Both the position numbers and the translations under genes were made by a program. DNA of 64,000 bases from Alphaproteobacteria bacterium (GTDB lineage Bacteria; Pseudomonadota; Alphaproteobacteria; Micavibrionales; Micavibrionaceae), in the NCBI GenBank assembly GCA_021775955.1, contig JAJFGU010000021.1, positions 1-64,000 on the forward strand, in the 5' to 3' direction. Of the stretch, positions 25,784 to 34,931 are shown in pieces (the first letter of the stretch is position 1; every line of letters begins with the position of its first letter). The notes under the pieces were generated by a model. That model saw only the letters and a list, made by a program, of their open reading frames with translations, ran no database searches and was not told the origin of the DNA.

Positions 25784-26332
25784 ATGAAATATCCTCTGGT
25801 GCTGTTTCTTGGTGCCACTTTAATTCTGACACATGTAACATCCGCCCACGCCAACGACTCTCTTGAGGTTCTCGAACTTCAGGTCAGTAGGATAGGCGAT
25901 GTTGAGCTGAGCTGTGGTGACTTGTCGCAGGAAGCAATGCTGATGCACGACATCATAGGCGTTACCCAGGACATTCAGGATGATTCTAAAATCAAAAGCT
26001 ATGGCATTAATGCAGCAGTCGGGGCCGGTGGATTTTTAATCGGAACAGTAACCGGTGGTATCGGTTTTGCCGCGGCCGGGTTCTTACTCGACCAATCGAC
26101 CAAAGATGATGCTCAGGAAGCCGATGGTGTGCAGGATGTGGCACAGCAACGCCGCTCTTTAATGACAGGCATATTTAACGCCAAGGGCTGCCATGGTCCT
26201 ATCGAGCATGTCATGCAAGACAACGTAGAGGTAGAAGAAACAAAACTCGCTTCAGTTGAGCCCCTTGCCGGAGAAGAGATACTGAACGCAGAAGAAAAAG
26301 CACCCTCCAGAAAACCACACTACAATGATTAG
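25784..26332 (+). CDS. secreted protein with glycine-zipper segment, 182 aa
   Basis: ATG 25784 is preceded by TAGGAG. A signal peptide (about 1-23, ending AHA) leads to a mature protein with two cysteines (SCGDLS and KGCHGP). A Gly-rich hydrophobic stretch (about 85-115: AAVGAGGFLIGTVTGGIGFAAAG) could insert in a membrane as a glycine zipper. The C-terminus is acidic. No family recognised. It is convergent with the PepSY-like pair. Confidence 0.68.
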   Translation: MKYPLVLFLGATLILTHVTSAHANDSLEVLELQVSRIGDVELSCGDLSQEAMLMHDIIGVTQDIQDDSKIKSYGINAAVGAGGFLIGTVTGGIGFAAAGFLLDQSTKDDAQEADGVQDVAQQRRSLMTGIFNAKGCHGPIEHVMQDNVEVEETKLASVEPLAGEEILNAEEKAPSRKPHYND

Positions 26333-26335
26333 AGC

Positions 26336-26869
26336 CTAATCCTGCTTCTTGGCTGAGATTATTTTTCCAGACACCGCATCAACCAGCACACCATAAACCC
26401 GCGCAGATTTTTTAACCTCAACCCTGTAAGCCGGTTTTCGTTCGTGCACCACAATATACGAACTCAGAATTTTTGCTTTTGCCCTGCCCGTGGTTTCACC
26501 CTGAATATGCGACAGGGCCGCTAAATCTGCCACCGATTGTGCAATCAGCCTTCCGGGGAACGTGGCACCCTCGGCGAGGTATTCAACCTCAATATTCTGC
26601 ACCTTGCCACTTAGGGTATTAACCTCAACTTCAAAGATAGAGTTATCGGCCCGCAGTATTTTAAAGCCGAGAAAGAAACGGTCGTTTTCCCACCAGCCAT
26701 CCGTGGACAACACCGCACCAGGCACGGCGCGCAAAGCAATTTCCAGTGCCTGTTGCTCGGAATAGCGCCCCTTTGGCCCGGCACCGAGCTCTTCCTGCGC
26801 CCTGTCCTGCGCCATCACAGGCAGGGACCACAACAGCCCAATGCATAAAAAGAGAATAATACGTATCAT
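26336..26869 (-). CDS. secreted PepSY-like protein
   Basis: A 177-residue protein with signal peptide (about 1-20, ending VMA). Two repeats fit the PepSY pattern: YSEQQALEIALRAVPGAVL with FEVEVNTLSGKVQNIEVEY, and later AKAKILSSYIVVH with YRVEVKKSARVYGVLVDAVSGK. PepSY domains often inhibit peptidases or act in envelope regulation. It follows the next gene (26879) by 9 bases on the same strand, forming a pair of exported proteins. Confidence 0.75.
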   Translation of the reverse strand: MIRIILFLCIGLLWSLPVMAQDRAQEELGAGPKGRYSEQQALEIALRAVPGAVLSTDGWWENDRFFLGFKILRADNSIFEVEVNTLSGKVQNIEVEYLAEGATFPGRLIAQSVADLAALSHIQGETTGRAKAKILSSYIVVHERKPAYRVEVKKSARVYGVLVDAVSGKIISAKKQD

Positions 26870-26878
26870 TGCTAATAT

Positions 26879-27553
26879 CTATTTAGGGGGAGCAACGGGC
26901 CATTTGCTGGCTGCAACGGGCTCTGCTTCAACAAAATGGTTGGCAACCACCCCGCCCCAGGCATCAATCAAAACCTGATAGGGGCCGTCATCGGTTTTAA
27001 AGGTAATGACAAAAACAGGCTGATCACGATGGGCACCATGATAAACGTTAAAGCCCTGCGATGGCGGTGCCGTATCCAGCGCAATGGCAATCGCCACATC
27101 TTCAGTGATACGGCTTGCCTCCTCCATCTCCTCCGCGCTTGGCTTGCGCTGCGGGTAAGGCATGCGGAATTGCTCCCGGTCTTGTTCAATATTTTGATCC
27201 GGCGCGCGCGCTATTTGTTCCGGCGCTGCCTGATAGTCTTCCTGTTCCGGTTCCTGAATAGCTTCTGCGACCGGCTCACGAATAGCAGGCTTGGTACGCT
27301 CGGCCCAGCTCGGCTTGATCCGGGATGGTTTGACCAGATCAGACTCTTTTACACGCGGCGCAGCTCTGGCCTGTGGAGCCGGTTTTGGTTTCGAACGTGC
27401 TTTCTTTTGCGCCGGCTCCGGCTTGCGTACATCAAGCTCCTGCACGCTGCCGTCTTCCTGAATCACGCGGATCTTGAAATCACTGTTATCAGCGGCCCAG
27501 CCAGGCGCAGACACCACAAACATAGCGGTCAATATGAATATTAGAAGTCGCAT
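26879..27553 (-). CDS. secreted Pro/Lys-rich protein with C-terminal PepSY-like domain
   Basis: A 224-residue protein. A signal peptide (1-20, ending GWA) is followed by a short strand region (FKIRVIQEDGSVQELDV), then a long Pro, Lys, Arg and Glu-rich linker (about 45-140), likely extended and able to span periplasm or peptidoglycan. The C-terminal 80 residues (ITEDVAIAIALDTAP, then FVITFKTDDGPYQVLIDAWG) resemble a PepSY unit. It is first in a two-gene unit with the PepSY-like gene downstream. Confidence 0.7.
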   Translation of the reverse strand: MRLLIFILTAMFVVSAPGWAADNSDFKIRVIQEDGSVQELDVRKPEPAQKKARSKPKPAPQARAAPRVKESDLVKPSRIKPSWAERTKPAIREPVAEAIQEPEQEDYQAAPEQIARAPDQNIEQDREQFRMPYPQRKPSAEEMEEASRITEDVAIAIALDTAPPSQGFNVYHGAHRDQPVFVITFKTDDGPYQVLIDAWGGVVANHFVEAEPVAASKWPVAPPK

Positions 27554-27864
27554 GGCGCGGATTATAACAAATTCGGCCCATAGCGCAAGACACCCTGGAA
27601 ATTAAAGTTTGACAGAAGCCCCGATTTCTGGCTTAATCCGGTCAGTTTGATAGATACGAGACTTACGACGACTAATGATTTTTAAAAGACCAAGCCCCCT
27701 TTCAAGCAAGAAAGCGCAGGGCCCGGAAATTTCCCTTTCAAAAATTCAGTTCGGTAAATCGCGACACGGTAAGGCCCCTTAAAAGGCCCCCTACTTATCG
27801 AACGACAAAGCCCGATCCGCGCTGTTGCGGCGGGCAAACAACCGATTTGCAAAGGAGATATTTC
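27554..27864 (+). promoter_or_regulatory. long leader and promoter region of the cold-shock gene
   Basis: The interval is gene-free. TTGACA at 27608-27613 with TTAATC about 18 bases later is a possible promoter, which would give a leader of more than 200 bases. Long structured leaders controlling translation at low temperature are known for cspA-type genes. Several GC-rich local hairpins are possible (for example AAGGCCCCTTAAAAGGCCCC near 27772). The promoter choice is tentative. Confidence 0.4.
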
Positions 27865-28071
27865 ATGGCAACCGGAACAGTAAAATGGTTTAACCCTTCC
27901 AAAGGCTTTGGTTTCATTGAACCCGAAGAAGGCGGTCAAGACGTGTTTGTACACATCAGTGCCGTTGAAAAAGCGGGCATGAGCACGCTGCACGAAGGTC
28001 AAAAAATCAACTACGAACTGCAGGAAGAAAAAGGCAAAACGTCTGCTTCTAATCTGCAGGAAGCCGCTTAA
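27865..28071 (+). CDS. cold-shock domain protein
   Basis: A 68-residue CspA-type protein, full length for the family. RNA-binding motifs are KGFGFIEP (RNP1) and VFVHIS (RNP2), with the opening [13 protein letters not shown]. It binds single-stranded RNA and DNA and melts structured RNA. The start is ATG 27865, since AAAGGAG lies 8 bases upstream. A clear terminator follows within 30 bases, so it is monocistronic. Confidence 0.95.
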   Translation: MATGTVKWFNPSKGFGFIEPEEGGQDVFVHISAVEKAGMSTLHEGQKINYELQEEKGKTSASNLQEAA

Positions 28072-28096
28072 TTTAGCTGCTTTTATAATTTCAGAA

Positions 28097-28130
28097 AACG
28101 CGGGAATCTTAGGGTTCCTGCGTTTTTTTT
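28097..28130 (+). terminator. rho-independent terminator of the cold-shock gene
   Basis: Ten-bp stem AACGCGGGAA (28097-28106) with TTCCTGCGTT (28115-28124), containing one G-U pair and an 8-base loop, followed by a run of T to 28130. Confidence 0.85.
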
Positions 28131-28185
28131 GTGCGTTTTTTACGGTTTTTAGGGTGTAGCGCTTTGAGATAGAAGGAAAAATCAC

Positions 28186-28215
28186 GGTCCTTTAGTCTGA
28201 ATCCAGGGGTTTTTT
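28186..28215. repeat. 30-base dispersed repeat, copy 2
   Basis: Matches the reverse complement of 14663-14692 at 27 of 30 bases, with exact 13-base outer blocks. Here the right block begins a further inverted repeat: CCAGGGG at 28203-28209 faces CCCCTGG near 28226. It lies downstream of the cold-shock terminator. Confidence 0.75.
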
Positions 28216-28303
28216 AAATTCTGTAAACCCCCTGGTCGGGATTATGTCTTCTTTTCTGCTTGTGCCGTGAGCCTTTTAATTTTACATAATTCAAATTGGT
28301 GGG

Positions 28304-28594
28304 CTAGGTGGTGTGAGCATAGATCGGTTCGGCCAACTGGTCACACTTCCATTCCTGACCCTCCTCTGTTGCGAGCTCGACCTTTCTTCTGAAAAAGGAG
28401 TAAGAATCCCACTTAGATAGATGTTTTAAATCTTTACCTGAAACCCAAAATCGCTGCAGTCCTTCCTCACCATCAAGATTTAAAACAATAATCTTAAGAG
28501 GGTTTAACGTCTCCTTCTCGGTGTTGCTGGAACCAAGATGGCCGATCATTATGGCGTTGAAGGTCTTGGAGGTTGGTTCTACGAGGTTATGCAT
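28304..28594 (-). CDS. hypothetical protein, 96 aa
   Basis: A small soluble protein without recognised family. It has an AAGGA ribosome site shortly before ATG 28594 and a near-consensus minus-strand promoter about 130 bases upstream, which supports expression. The middle (PLKIIVLNLDGEEGLQRFWVSGKDL) looks like a strand-rich domain. The leader between promoter and start contains a GC-rich inverted repeat (around 28667-28700). The function is unknown. Confidence 0.6.
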   Translation of the reverse strand: MHNLVEPTSKTFNAIMIGHLGSSNTEKETLNPLKIIVLNLDGEEGLQRFWVSGKDLKHLSKWDSYSFFRRKVELATEEGQEWKCDQLAEPIYAHTT

Positions 28595-28732
28595 GTCCTG
28601 TTCCTTTTGTTTTATAGGGGGGTTTTACGATATCGCCCGGCCTGGCGTCAATCTTTTTCAATAATACGACGGCCCCTGTCCGGGGAGCGCCGCCGTCCCG
28701 TTTTCCTCTCTGCCATCTAAAATCATGGGGAT

Positions 28733-28761
28733 AGTATAGGAATATTTTCACTTTATGTCAA
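28733..28761 (-). promoter_or_regulatory. near-consensus promoter upstream of the 96-aa gene
   Basis: On the minus strand, TTGACA (28761-28756), exactly 17 bases, TATACT (28738-28733). It belongs to the group of TTGACATA promoters preceding orphan genes in this window. Confidence 0.7.
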
Positions 28762-28766
28762 GGGTT

Positions 28767-30194
28767 TTAAGCTGATTTTTTTCCCTTTGATCTTTTAACT
28801 CTTGTTTTTGATTTTGGATCTGTAATAGGTTTACGCCCTATTTTTGGCTTAGACTTAGACATCTTCTTAGGCTTTGTCTTTTCTGTTTTCTTTGCTCTTT
28901 CTATTTTGTTTTTTTTCTTCAAACTTTCCTCTAAAATTTCTTTGCATTTTTTTCTACTCCTCCTTTGAGCATTAAACACTGGCCACTCCTTAAACTCCTC
29001 AACACTAAGCTTACCATTCGGCTCAAGAACATGAGGCAATAGTTCAAAAAACTCTTTATTTTTATCTAAAAGCGCCAATTTAGCCAACTTGATCAAATCG
29101 TTTGCTGCAGAAAAATCCTTTGCCTCTATCTCCGAACGTACTTCATCTAATCGTCCCTGTTCTTTAAGGCAGATATAGTAGTTCATAGTAAGATAAATTC
29201 TATTTATCTCAGGAATTTTCTTGTTCTTCATTATGTAAGAAGAAAAATGCTCCGCTATCTCATACTTTTTTTCTAAAATGTGCGAGTACACGATTTCGTG
29301 ATTAAACACCCAAAAGTAATATTCTTGTTCATCCTCTGTTTTTATGTTCCTAGACCAGAGCTGTGCAGCAATATCAATAAAAACAATTTCGAACTTTTTA
29401 GATAAGTCAGTTAAATAAGCGACATCGACATGAACATGGCCCCCATTCTTTAACTTCGTTTTTTTCTTATGGCTGCTTGGTAAATTATTTAGATAAGTAT
29501 TATTTACCTTTCCTCCGTTATGCACTATCAGATTTCTTCTTAAAAAAGACTCCTGAACATCATCAAGATAACAAGCAATACGCTCTGTACTAATACCAAG
29601 GTTTTTTTCCAGATAAGATATCCAATCATCAAATTTTGACCTGATAACGTTCTCTACTTTCTTTTCAACAAGAAACTGCCTAGCTTCATTGAGGGACCCA
29701 AATCCTTTTAAATCTTTATAGGTAAAATTGTAATGGCTGTCATCAGTAACCAATTCAGGGAAACCTTCAAAGTGTGTATGTAAAAGTTGACTTAAAAACC
29801 ACTCGGCCGAACTAACGAGTCCCATCAATGATGTACTATAAAGAAATGCTGACCTTGCAATTGAAAACTCTAATCTACTAAGAGCATCTTTTGTCGCAAC
29901 GAGACTCTGAATATCGTTACTGACAATTTGAATACCGTCTCCTTCTTTATTGTCTTTCAGTTCGACATCAACTTTAATTTTTTTCTCTTTTAGTTCTTTT
30001 TCTAAAACTGGATTTTTTTCACGACGGTTATCCATAAGAATCAGCCACGGCAAAAGATCCTTTATATCCTTTGCTATCTGTTTTTCGTCTTCTTTAGAAA
30101 GAAGTGGCTCTACAAGATTTATAAAATCTTGAATAACTCTCAAATTCTGAGAGTAACGCTTTATCAAACGTCCAAACTGACTTTTCCCTTTCAC
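28767..30194 (-). CDS. HEPN-like protein, candidate RNase or abortive-infection factor, 475 aa
   Basis: A 475-residue protein, AT-rich compared with the flanking genes. Residues about 98-230 form a helical block with R220-N-L-I-V-H225-N, matching the R-x4-6-H motif of HEPN ribonucleases, preceded by long helices (SIARSAFLYSTSLMGLVSSAEWFLSQLL). The rest is helical, and the last 60 residues are a Lys/Arg-rich tail (about 415-475) suited to bind nucleic acid. Alone, the motif is suggestive only; many HEPN proteins act in phage defence or as toxins, others do not. No antitoxin-like partner is evident beside it. It ends just upstream of the 96-aa gene on the same strand. Confidence 0.6.
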   Translation of the reverse strand: MKGKSQFGRLIKRYSQNLRVIQDFINLVEPLLSKEDEKQIAKDIKDLLPWLILMDNRREKNPVLEKELKEKKIKVDVELKDNKEGDGIQIVSNDIQSLVATKDALSRLEFSIARSAFLYSTSLMGLVSSAEWFLSQLLHTHFEGFPELVTDDSHYNFTYKDLKGFGSLNEARQFLVEKKVENVIRSKFDDWISYLEKNLGISTERIACYLDDVQESFLRRNLIVHNGGKVNNTYLNNLPSSHKKKTKLKNGGHVHVDVAYLTDLSKKFEIVFIDIAAQLWSRNIKTEDEQEYYFWVFNHEIVYSHILEKKYEIAEHFSSYIMKNKKIPEINRIYLTMNYYICLKEQGRLDEVRSEIEAKDFSAANDLIKLAKLALLDKNKEFFELLPHVLEPNGKLSVEEFKEWPVFNAQRRSRKKCKEILEESLKKKNKIERAKKTEKTKPKKMSKSKPKIGRKPITDPKSKTRVKRSKGKKSA

Positions 30195-30236
30195 ACAAAG
30201 TTTCCTTCCTAATAAACTGACAGCAATACGGCCATA

Positions 30237-32297
30237 CTAAAGCCCCAAATCCAGTTCTTCCAGCTTTTTGAGCTTATCCCGTAAACCCGCCGCTTCCTCA
30301 AACTCTAAATTCTCGGCATGGCTCAGCATTTGCTTACGATAGGCGGCGATTTGTTTGGGCAGGGCTTTGGGATCGCTGCGGAATTCTTCCTGCTCTGTAT
30401 CGCTGAGTACGCTGGCGATATGGGCGCGGTTTCCTTCTTCATAAACATTTTGCAGGGCGCTGGAGATTTTCTTTTTGATACTGGCGGGGGTGATGTTGTG
30501 CTCCACATTATGGGCGCGCTGTTTTTCGCGGCGGCGGTCGGTTTCATCAATCGCCGCCTGCATCGAGCCGGTCACCCGGTCGGCATACAGGATCGCTTTG
30601 CCGTCGATATTGCGCGCGCAACGGCCGATGGTCTGGATCAGCGAGGTGGTCGAGCGCAGAAAGCCTTCTTTATCTGCGTCCAAAATACACACGCGCAGGA
30701 CTTCGGGAATGTCGAGGCCTTCACGCAGCAGATTGATCCCGACCAGAATATCAAACACGCCACGGCGCAGATCCTGCATAATCTCGATGCGCTCTAACGT
30801 ATCAACATCGGAATGCAGATAGCGAACCTTGAGATTGTTCTCAGTCAGATATTCCGTCAGGTCTTCGGCCATTTTCTTGGTCAGCGTGGTCACAAGGACT
30901 CTACCTTGCTGTTTCACCACTTCGCGGCATTCGGCCATGAGGTCATCGACCTGATGCGCGGTCGGCCTTATTTCCACCGGCGGATCGATCAGGCCGGTGG
31001 GGCGGACGATTTGCTCGGTGAAAACGCCGCCGGTCTGCTCTAACTCCCACGGAGCGGGCGTGGCAGACACAAAAATGCTCTGGCCGCGCATGGCGTTCCA
31101 TTCCTCGAATTTCAGCGGGCGGTTGTCGATGGCGGCCGGCAGGCGAAAGCCGTATTCGACCAGCGTCCCCTTGCGTTTGGAATCGCCGGCATACATGGCG
31201 CGCAGTTGCGGCACCATGACGTGGCTTTCATCAAGGAACATGAGCGCGTCATCGGGGAGATATTCGATTAATGTGGGCGGCGGATCGCCGGGCGCACGGC
31301 CGGTGAGATAGCGCGAGTAATTCTCGATCCCCGCGCACATGCCGGTAGCGGTCAGCATCTCAAGGTCGAATTGCGTGCGCTGGTCGAGGCGCTGGGCCTC
31401 CAAGAGTTTGTTCTCGGCCTCGAACTGCGCGAGGCGGGTTTTGAGGTCGGTTTTGATTTGCTTGATCGCCTGCTGGATCGTCGGGCCGGGCGTGACGTAG
31501 TGGGAATTGGCGTAAATGCGCACGCCGTCAAGGTCGCTGAATTTCTCGCCGGTGAGCGGATCAAATTCGGTGATTTTTTCAAGCTCGTCGCCAAAGAGCG
31601 AAAAGCGCCAGGCGCGGTCGTCCATATGCGAAGGGAAAAGCTCGACGGTGTCTCCTCTGACCCTGAACGTGCCGCGCTCGAAGGCGATGTCGTTGCGTTT
31701 ATAGGTGAGCGTGACGAGGCGCTCGATAAGCTCCTGACGGTCGATGCGCTGGCCTTTGTGCAAGTCCACCGTCATGGCGAGGTAGTCTTCCTTGGAGCCG
31801 ATGCCGTAGATACAGGAGACGCTGGCCACAATAATGCAATCGCGGCGTTCAAACAGCGTGCGCGTCGCGGCGTGGCGCATGCGGTCGATTTTCTCATTAA
31901 TCGAGCTGTCCTTTTCGATGAAAGTGTCGGTGCGCGGGACGTAAGCTTCGGGCTGGTAGTAATCGTAATAAGACACAAAATATTCGACGGCGTTATCCGG
32001 GAAGAAGGCTTTCATTTCGCCGTAGAGCTGCGCCGCCAGGGTTTTGTTGGGGGCGAGGACGAGCGCCGGGCGCTGAGTCTGCTCAATGATCTGCGCCATG
32101 GTGAAGGTCTTGCCGGAACCTGTGACGCCGAGGAGGACCTGATCCGTCAGGCCGTCACCCAGACCAGCTACGAGTTGTTTGATGGCGGCGGGCTGATCGC
32201 CGGCGGGTTCAAAATCCGAGACGATCTTGAAGGGCTGCGATGGATCGCCCCCCGGCATCTTGTCCTTATCGTATTGTAGCGGCGCGCGTTCCTGCAT
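30237..32297 (-). CDS. uvrB: excinuclease ABC subunit B
   Basis: About 686 residues from ATG 32297; the longer open frame to 32357 would overlap the upstream gene. Domains: helicase-like module with Walker [11 protein letters not shown] near residue 46, the beta-hairpin region ([12 protein letters not shown]), DESHV motif II, the second RecA-like half ([11 protein letters not shown]), and the C-terminal UVR coiled coil ([24 protein letters not shown]). It verifies DNA damage with UvrA and recruits UvrC in nucleotide excision repair. No strong ribosome site is seen near either start. Confidence 0.96.
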   Translation of the reverse strand: MQERAPLQYDKDKMPGGDPSQPFKIVSDFEPAGDQPAAIKQLVAGLGDGLTDQVLLGVTGSGKTFTMAQIIEQTQRPALVLAPNKTLAAQLYGEMKAFFPDNAVEYFVSYYDYYQPEAYVPRTDTFIEKDSSINEKIDRMRHAATRTLFERRDCIIVASVSCIYGIGSKEDYLAMTVDLHKGQRIDRQELIERLVTLTYKRNDIAFERGTFRVRGDTVELFPSHMDDRAWRFSLFGDELEKITEFDPLTGEKFSDLDGVRIYANSHYVTPGPTIQQAIKQIKTDLKTRLAQFEAENKLLEAQRLDQRTQFDLEMLTATGMCAGIENYSRYLTGRAPGDPPPTLIEYLPDDALMFLDESHVMVPQLRAMYAGDSKRKGTLVEYGFRLPAAIDNRPLKFEEWNAMRGQSIFVSATPAPWELEQTGGVFTEQIVRPTGLIDPPVEIRPTAHQVDDLMAECREVVKQQGRVLVTTLTKKMAEDLTEYLTENNLKVRYLHSDVDTLERIEIMQDLRRGVFDILVGINLLREGLDIPEVLRVCILDADKEGFLRSTTSLIQTIGRCARNIDGKAILYADRVTGSMQAAIDETDRRREKQRAHNVEHNITPASIKKKISSALQNVYEEGNRAHIASVLSDTEQEEFRSDPKALPKQIAAYRKQMLSHAENLEFEEAAGLRDKLKKLEELDLGL

Positions 32298-32346
32298 GCC
32301 ATAGATATAGCGTGGAAGCGGCGAAAGGCCAAGCTTTGGCTCCGAT

Positions 32347-33264
32347 CTATGCAGCATCCCGCTCTAAGGTTGGCAAGACCTGCTGCTGCGCACTTCTATG
32401 TTCCAACCAAGCTGCCATATCCAACACCTTACCACCGTCAGGAGAAGCGGCCAGCTCGTATTCTTCAGACGTCGTGCCCTTACTCTTATAACCCGGCGCG
32501 ACGGATTCCGTCCCCATAGCGCCCGTGCGATAGGAGCCACCTTTTTCCTCGCCAAACAAGGCCAAAGAATTAAACAAGGACTGGATGACATTGGCAGACC
32601 CTGTTATCTCCCCTGTCCAAGAAGACAGCGCCGCTTGAATCCTTTGTCCAAACGATTTCGGTTCCACAGAGGCAAAAGGGTTTTCTCCTGCGGGGCTGTA
32701 TGCGTGATCAACATTCATAGGGCTCGCTGCTGCGTTGTCATGCGAGATAAGGGAAAAAACTGATGGTAATACAGATATCTCAGAATGCGTGCGATCAACG
32801 CCTGTTCCCAAAGAAGAGGCCGGTGCTTCGCCGGCATCGTTGGCGGCACAGCCTTGGTTCGAAGCATCGCTGAAACGAACAGGCAAGGGCTGGTGGCTCC
32901 TTTTAGGGGCACTCGCGCTTTGTGCGGTGCTATCCCATGTCATCTGGGCCGTAGAACTGCTTGCAAGCCCACCGGAGCCGACCGTACCGCCGGTGCTGTT
33001 AACGGCGACAAACTCCACACCCGTCTCCATATTTTCGCTCGTGACATCCGCCGGGCTCTTTTCAACAACAACCTGCTGCTGCATGGAAAGAAGTCCCCAC
33101 AAGAAAGGCTCTTTTACGGTTTCCGTCGCAAGGACCAGCGTCGTGACGGAGACGCCCGCTTTTTCGCCAACGGTATCGGAAAACGTGCCCGTCAACTTCT
33201 CAATATCTTCTGGCTTATAGTCTATCCAGCCGAACCAGTTCTTTTCTATCGCTGTTTCAGTCAT
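32347..33264 (-). CDS. hypothetical protein, 305 aa, Ser/Thr/Ala-rich
   Basis: No family recognised. The N-terminus ([20 protein letters not shown]) is followed by a hydrophobic-alternating region to about residue 70, then a long low-complexity Ser/Thr/Gly/Ala stretch (about 85-200) and a C-terminal third with some helical content. There is no signal peptide, but the composition would fit a secreted or surface protein using another route. GGAG lies before ATG 33264. The stop at 32347 sits just upstream of uvrB, so the two may share a transcript. Confidence 0.6.
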   Translation of the reverse strand: MTETAIEKNWFGWIDYKPEDIEKLTGTFSDTVGEKAGVSVTTLVLATETVKEPFLWGLLSMQQQVVVEKSPADVTSENMETGVEFVAVNSTGGTVGSGGLASSSTAQMTWDSTAQSASAPKRSHQPLPVRFSDASNQGCAANDAGEAPASSLGTGVDRTHSEISVLPSVFSLISHDNAAASPMNVDHAYSPAGENPFASVEPKSFGQRIQAALSSWTGEITGSANVIQSLFNSLALFGEEKGGSYRTGAMGTESVAPGYKSKGTTSEEYELAASPDGGKVLDMAAWLEHRSAQQQVLPTLERDAA

Positions 33265-33985
33265 AGCTCTCCTTCTTCTGTTTTGATTTTTAGCTCATAG
33301 CGAAAGTAATAATTATCAAGATTTAAATATTAAATTATTACAAAACCTCACATGAAAAAGGAACATATAGAACTACCCAATAGTTTTCAAGGGGTCTAAA
33401 AGTAAAAACCACCGCTCTTTCTTTTCATTTACTTTGTATTTTATGGACTATTTTTACAAGAAATTGCATTTACTAGTAATTTTATAGTATTTACTACAAT
33501 AAAGCTTAATTATTACTATGTATTTAAAAATAAATACTTATAATTTGAGGTGCCGCTTGGCTGCATACTTTATAAAGCATGTGCTATTAAATGCTGAGTT
33601 CACGATAGAGAGAAATAAAAGATCATTTAAAATCAGTACGTTAAAGTATTCGTGGCAGAGGGGCGCTTTCCGATGCCTCATTACTTCATTAAAAAATTTC
33701 AAAATAAATGTGAAAAAGTCGAAAAAAGGCAAAAACAAAGGCCTATGCCACGCTTTTACCGCTAAGCGACTTTTGATCTTCAATATGCAACGATTTAACC
33801 TGTATCAACTGCAGGAGGTGAATGGAGAGCCTATCCTCCATTGTGACTGGATCGGAAAAAACTGTCGCGAAGAGATCATCACCTAATAAGACAAGCAAAA
33901 GCTCGCCACAAATATCAGGGGCAAGTAAAACGCCGCAAGTCTTTCAACCTGCGGCGCTCTCATAACTTTGCTTATAAAAAGAGTG
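33265..33985. other. AT-rich interval without a convincing gene
   Basis: Strongly AT-rich between 33300 and 33560. A 122-residue plus-strand frame (33518-33886) is open but Lys/Asn/Phe-rich, with no ribosome site or recognisable domain. Its last 33 codons (from ATG 33785) look more protein-like but are too short to judge. The right end carries the terminator of the histone-like gene. Confidence 0.5.
33927..33956 (-). terminator. rho-independent terminator of the histone-like gene
   Basis: On the minus strand, a 9-bp stem (arms 33956-33948 and 33939-33931, one G-U pair) with an 8-base loop is followed by TTTT. It lies 30 bases past the stop of the Lys/Ala-rich gene. Confidence 0.7.
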
Positions 33986-34744
33986 TTATCTCTTCTTTTT
34001 GGCTGCCGGACGCTTTTTAGCGGCTGGCTTTTTCTTGGCAGCGGTCTTCCTTTTAGGAGCAGCCTTTTTCTTAGCGGCCGGACGCTTTTTAGCGGCTGGC
34101 TTTTTCTTGGCTGCAGTTTTCCTTTTAGGAGCTGCTTTTCTCTTAGCGGCTGGCTTTTTCTTCTTAGCCGCGGCAGCTTTTCTCCGTGTAGAAGGACGTT
34201 TCTTAGCCGTTGCTTTTCTCTTAGCGGCTGGCTTTTTCCTTTTAACAGCAGAGCGCTTCTTGGCTGCAGCTTTTTTCTTCTTAGCTGCAGGTCTTTTCTT
34301 TTTAACCGCTGGTTTCTTTTTAGCGGCTGGACGCTTCTTAGCTGCAGTCTTTTTCTTCTTCGCTGCTGGCTTTTTCTTGGCGGCCGGACGCTTTTTAGCG
34401 GCTGTTTTCTTTTTAGCTGCCGGGCGTTTTTTAGCGGTTGTCTTCTTCTTAGCCGCTGGACGCTTTTTGGCTGCAGTTTTTTTCTTCGCTGCTGGACGCT
34501 TCTTTGCAACAGTCTTTTTCTTGGCTGTTGTTTTCTTCTTAGCGGCCGGCTTTTTCTTCGCTGCTGTTGTTTTCTTCTTAGCAGCTGGACGCTTCTTAGC
34601 AGCAGCTCTTTTTACAACAACTTTTTTCTTCGCTGCTGGTTTTCTTTTCGCTTTAGGTTTCATTGCTGGTTTCTTTTTAGCCGCTGTCTTTTTCTTCGCA
34701 GCGGGCTTCTTCTTTGCAGTTGGTTTTTTCTTTGCAGTAGCCAT
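33986..34744 (-). CDS. histone H1-like Lys/Ala/Pro-repeat DNA-binding protein
   Basis: A 252-residue protein built almost entirely of short repeats such as KKRPAAKKKTAAKK, with no acidic residue and hardly any hydrophobic core. This is the composition of eukaryotic histone H1 tails and of bacterial H1-like proteins (Hc1/Hc2, AlgP, BpH1), which bind and compact DNA. It should be disordered and nucleoid-associated. AGGAGAG precedes ATG 34744. A 15-bp palindrome lies 23 bases upstream. The repeats make the length prone to change. Other frames over the region are open only because of the repeated sequence. Confidence 0.85.
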   Translation of the reverse strand: MATAKKKPTAKKKPAAKKKTAAKKKPAMKPKAKRKPAAKKKVVVKRAAAKKRPAAKKKTTAAKKKPAAKKKTTAKKKTVAKKRPAAKKKTAAKKRPAAKKKTTAKKRPAAKKKTAAKKRPAAKKKPAAKKKKTAAKKRPAAKKKPAVKKKRPAAKKKKAAAKKRSAVKRKKPAAKRKATAKKRPSTRRKAAAAKKKKPAAKRKAAPKRKTAAKKKPAAKKRPAAKKKAAPKRKTAAKKKPAAKKRPAAKKKR

Positions 34745-34766
34745 TTGATCTCTCCTGAATATATTT

Positions 34767-34781
34767 TGACCGGAACGGTCA
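34767..34781. promoter_or_regulatory. palindrome TGACCG-GAA-CGGTCA, possible operator
   Basis: A perfect 6-3-6 palindrome 23 bases upstream of the histone-like start codon. It could be a regulator-binding site or a leader hairpin. The regulator is unknown. Confidence 0.5.
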
Positions 34782-34931
34782 GGACGATATAAGTTACAAC
34801 ACTCCGTAAATAATACCCTTCTTTGACCGTTTAACCAATATTTTTTTTAGATTTTAAAAGTACTTTCTGGTACACCTACTCACGATGCCAAATGTTTATG
34901 AAGAAACCATTAAAACAAAACATGAAAACGA

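Noticed and set aside
31371-32279. 302-residue frame opposite uvrB
   Set aside because: Antisense shadow of a conserved gene with GC-biased third positions.
33518-33886. 122-residue plus-strand frame
   Set aside because: AT-rich, Lys/Asn-biased, no ribosome site and no domain. The last 33 codons could be a small gene but cannot be supported.
33968-34792. Long plus-strand frames across the histone-like gene
   Set aside because: They mirror the repeats of the minus-strand gene and would encode implausible Cys/Phe/Leu repeats. The minus-strand gene has ribosome site and terminator.
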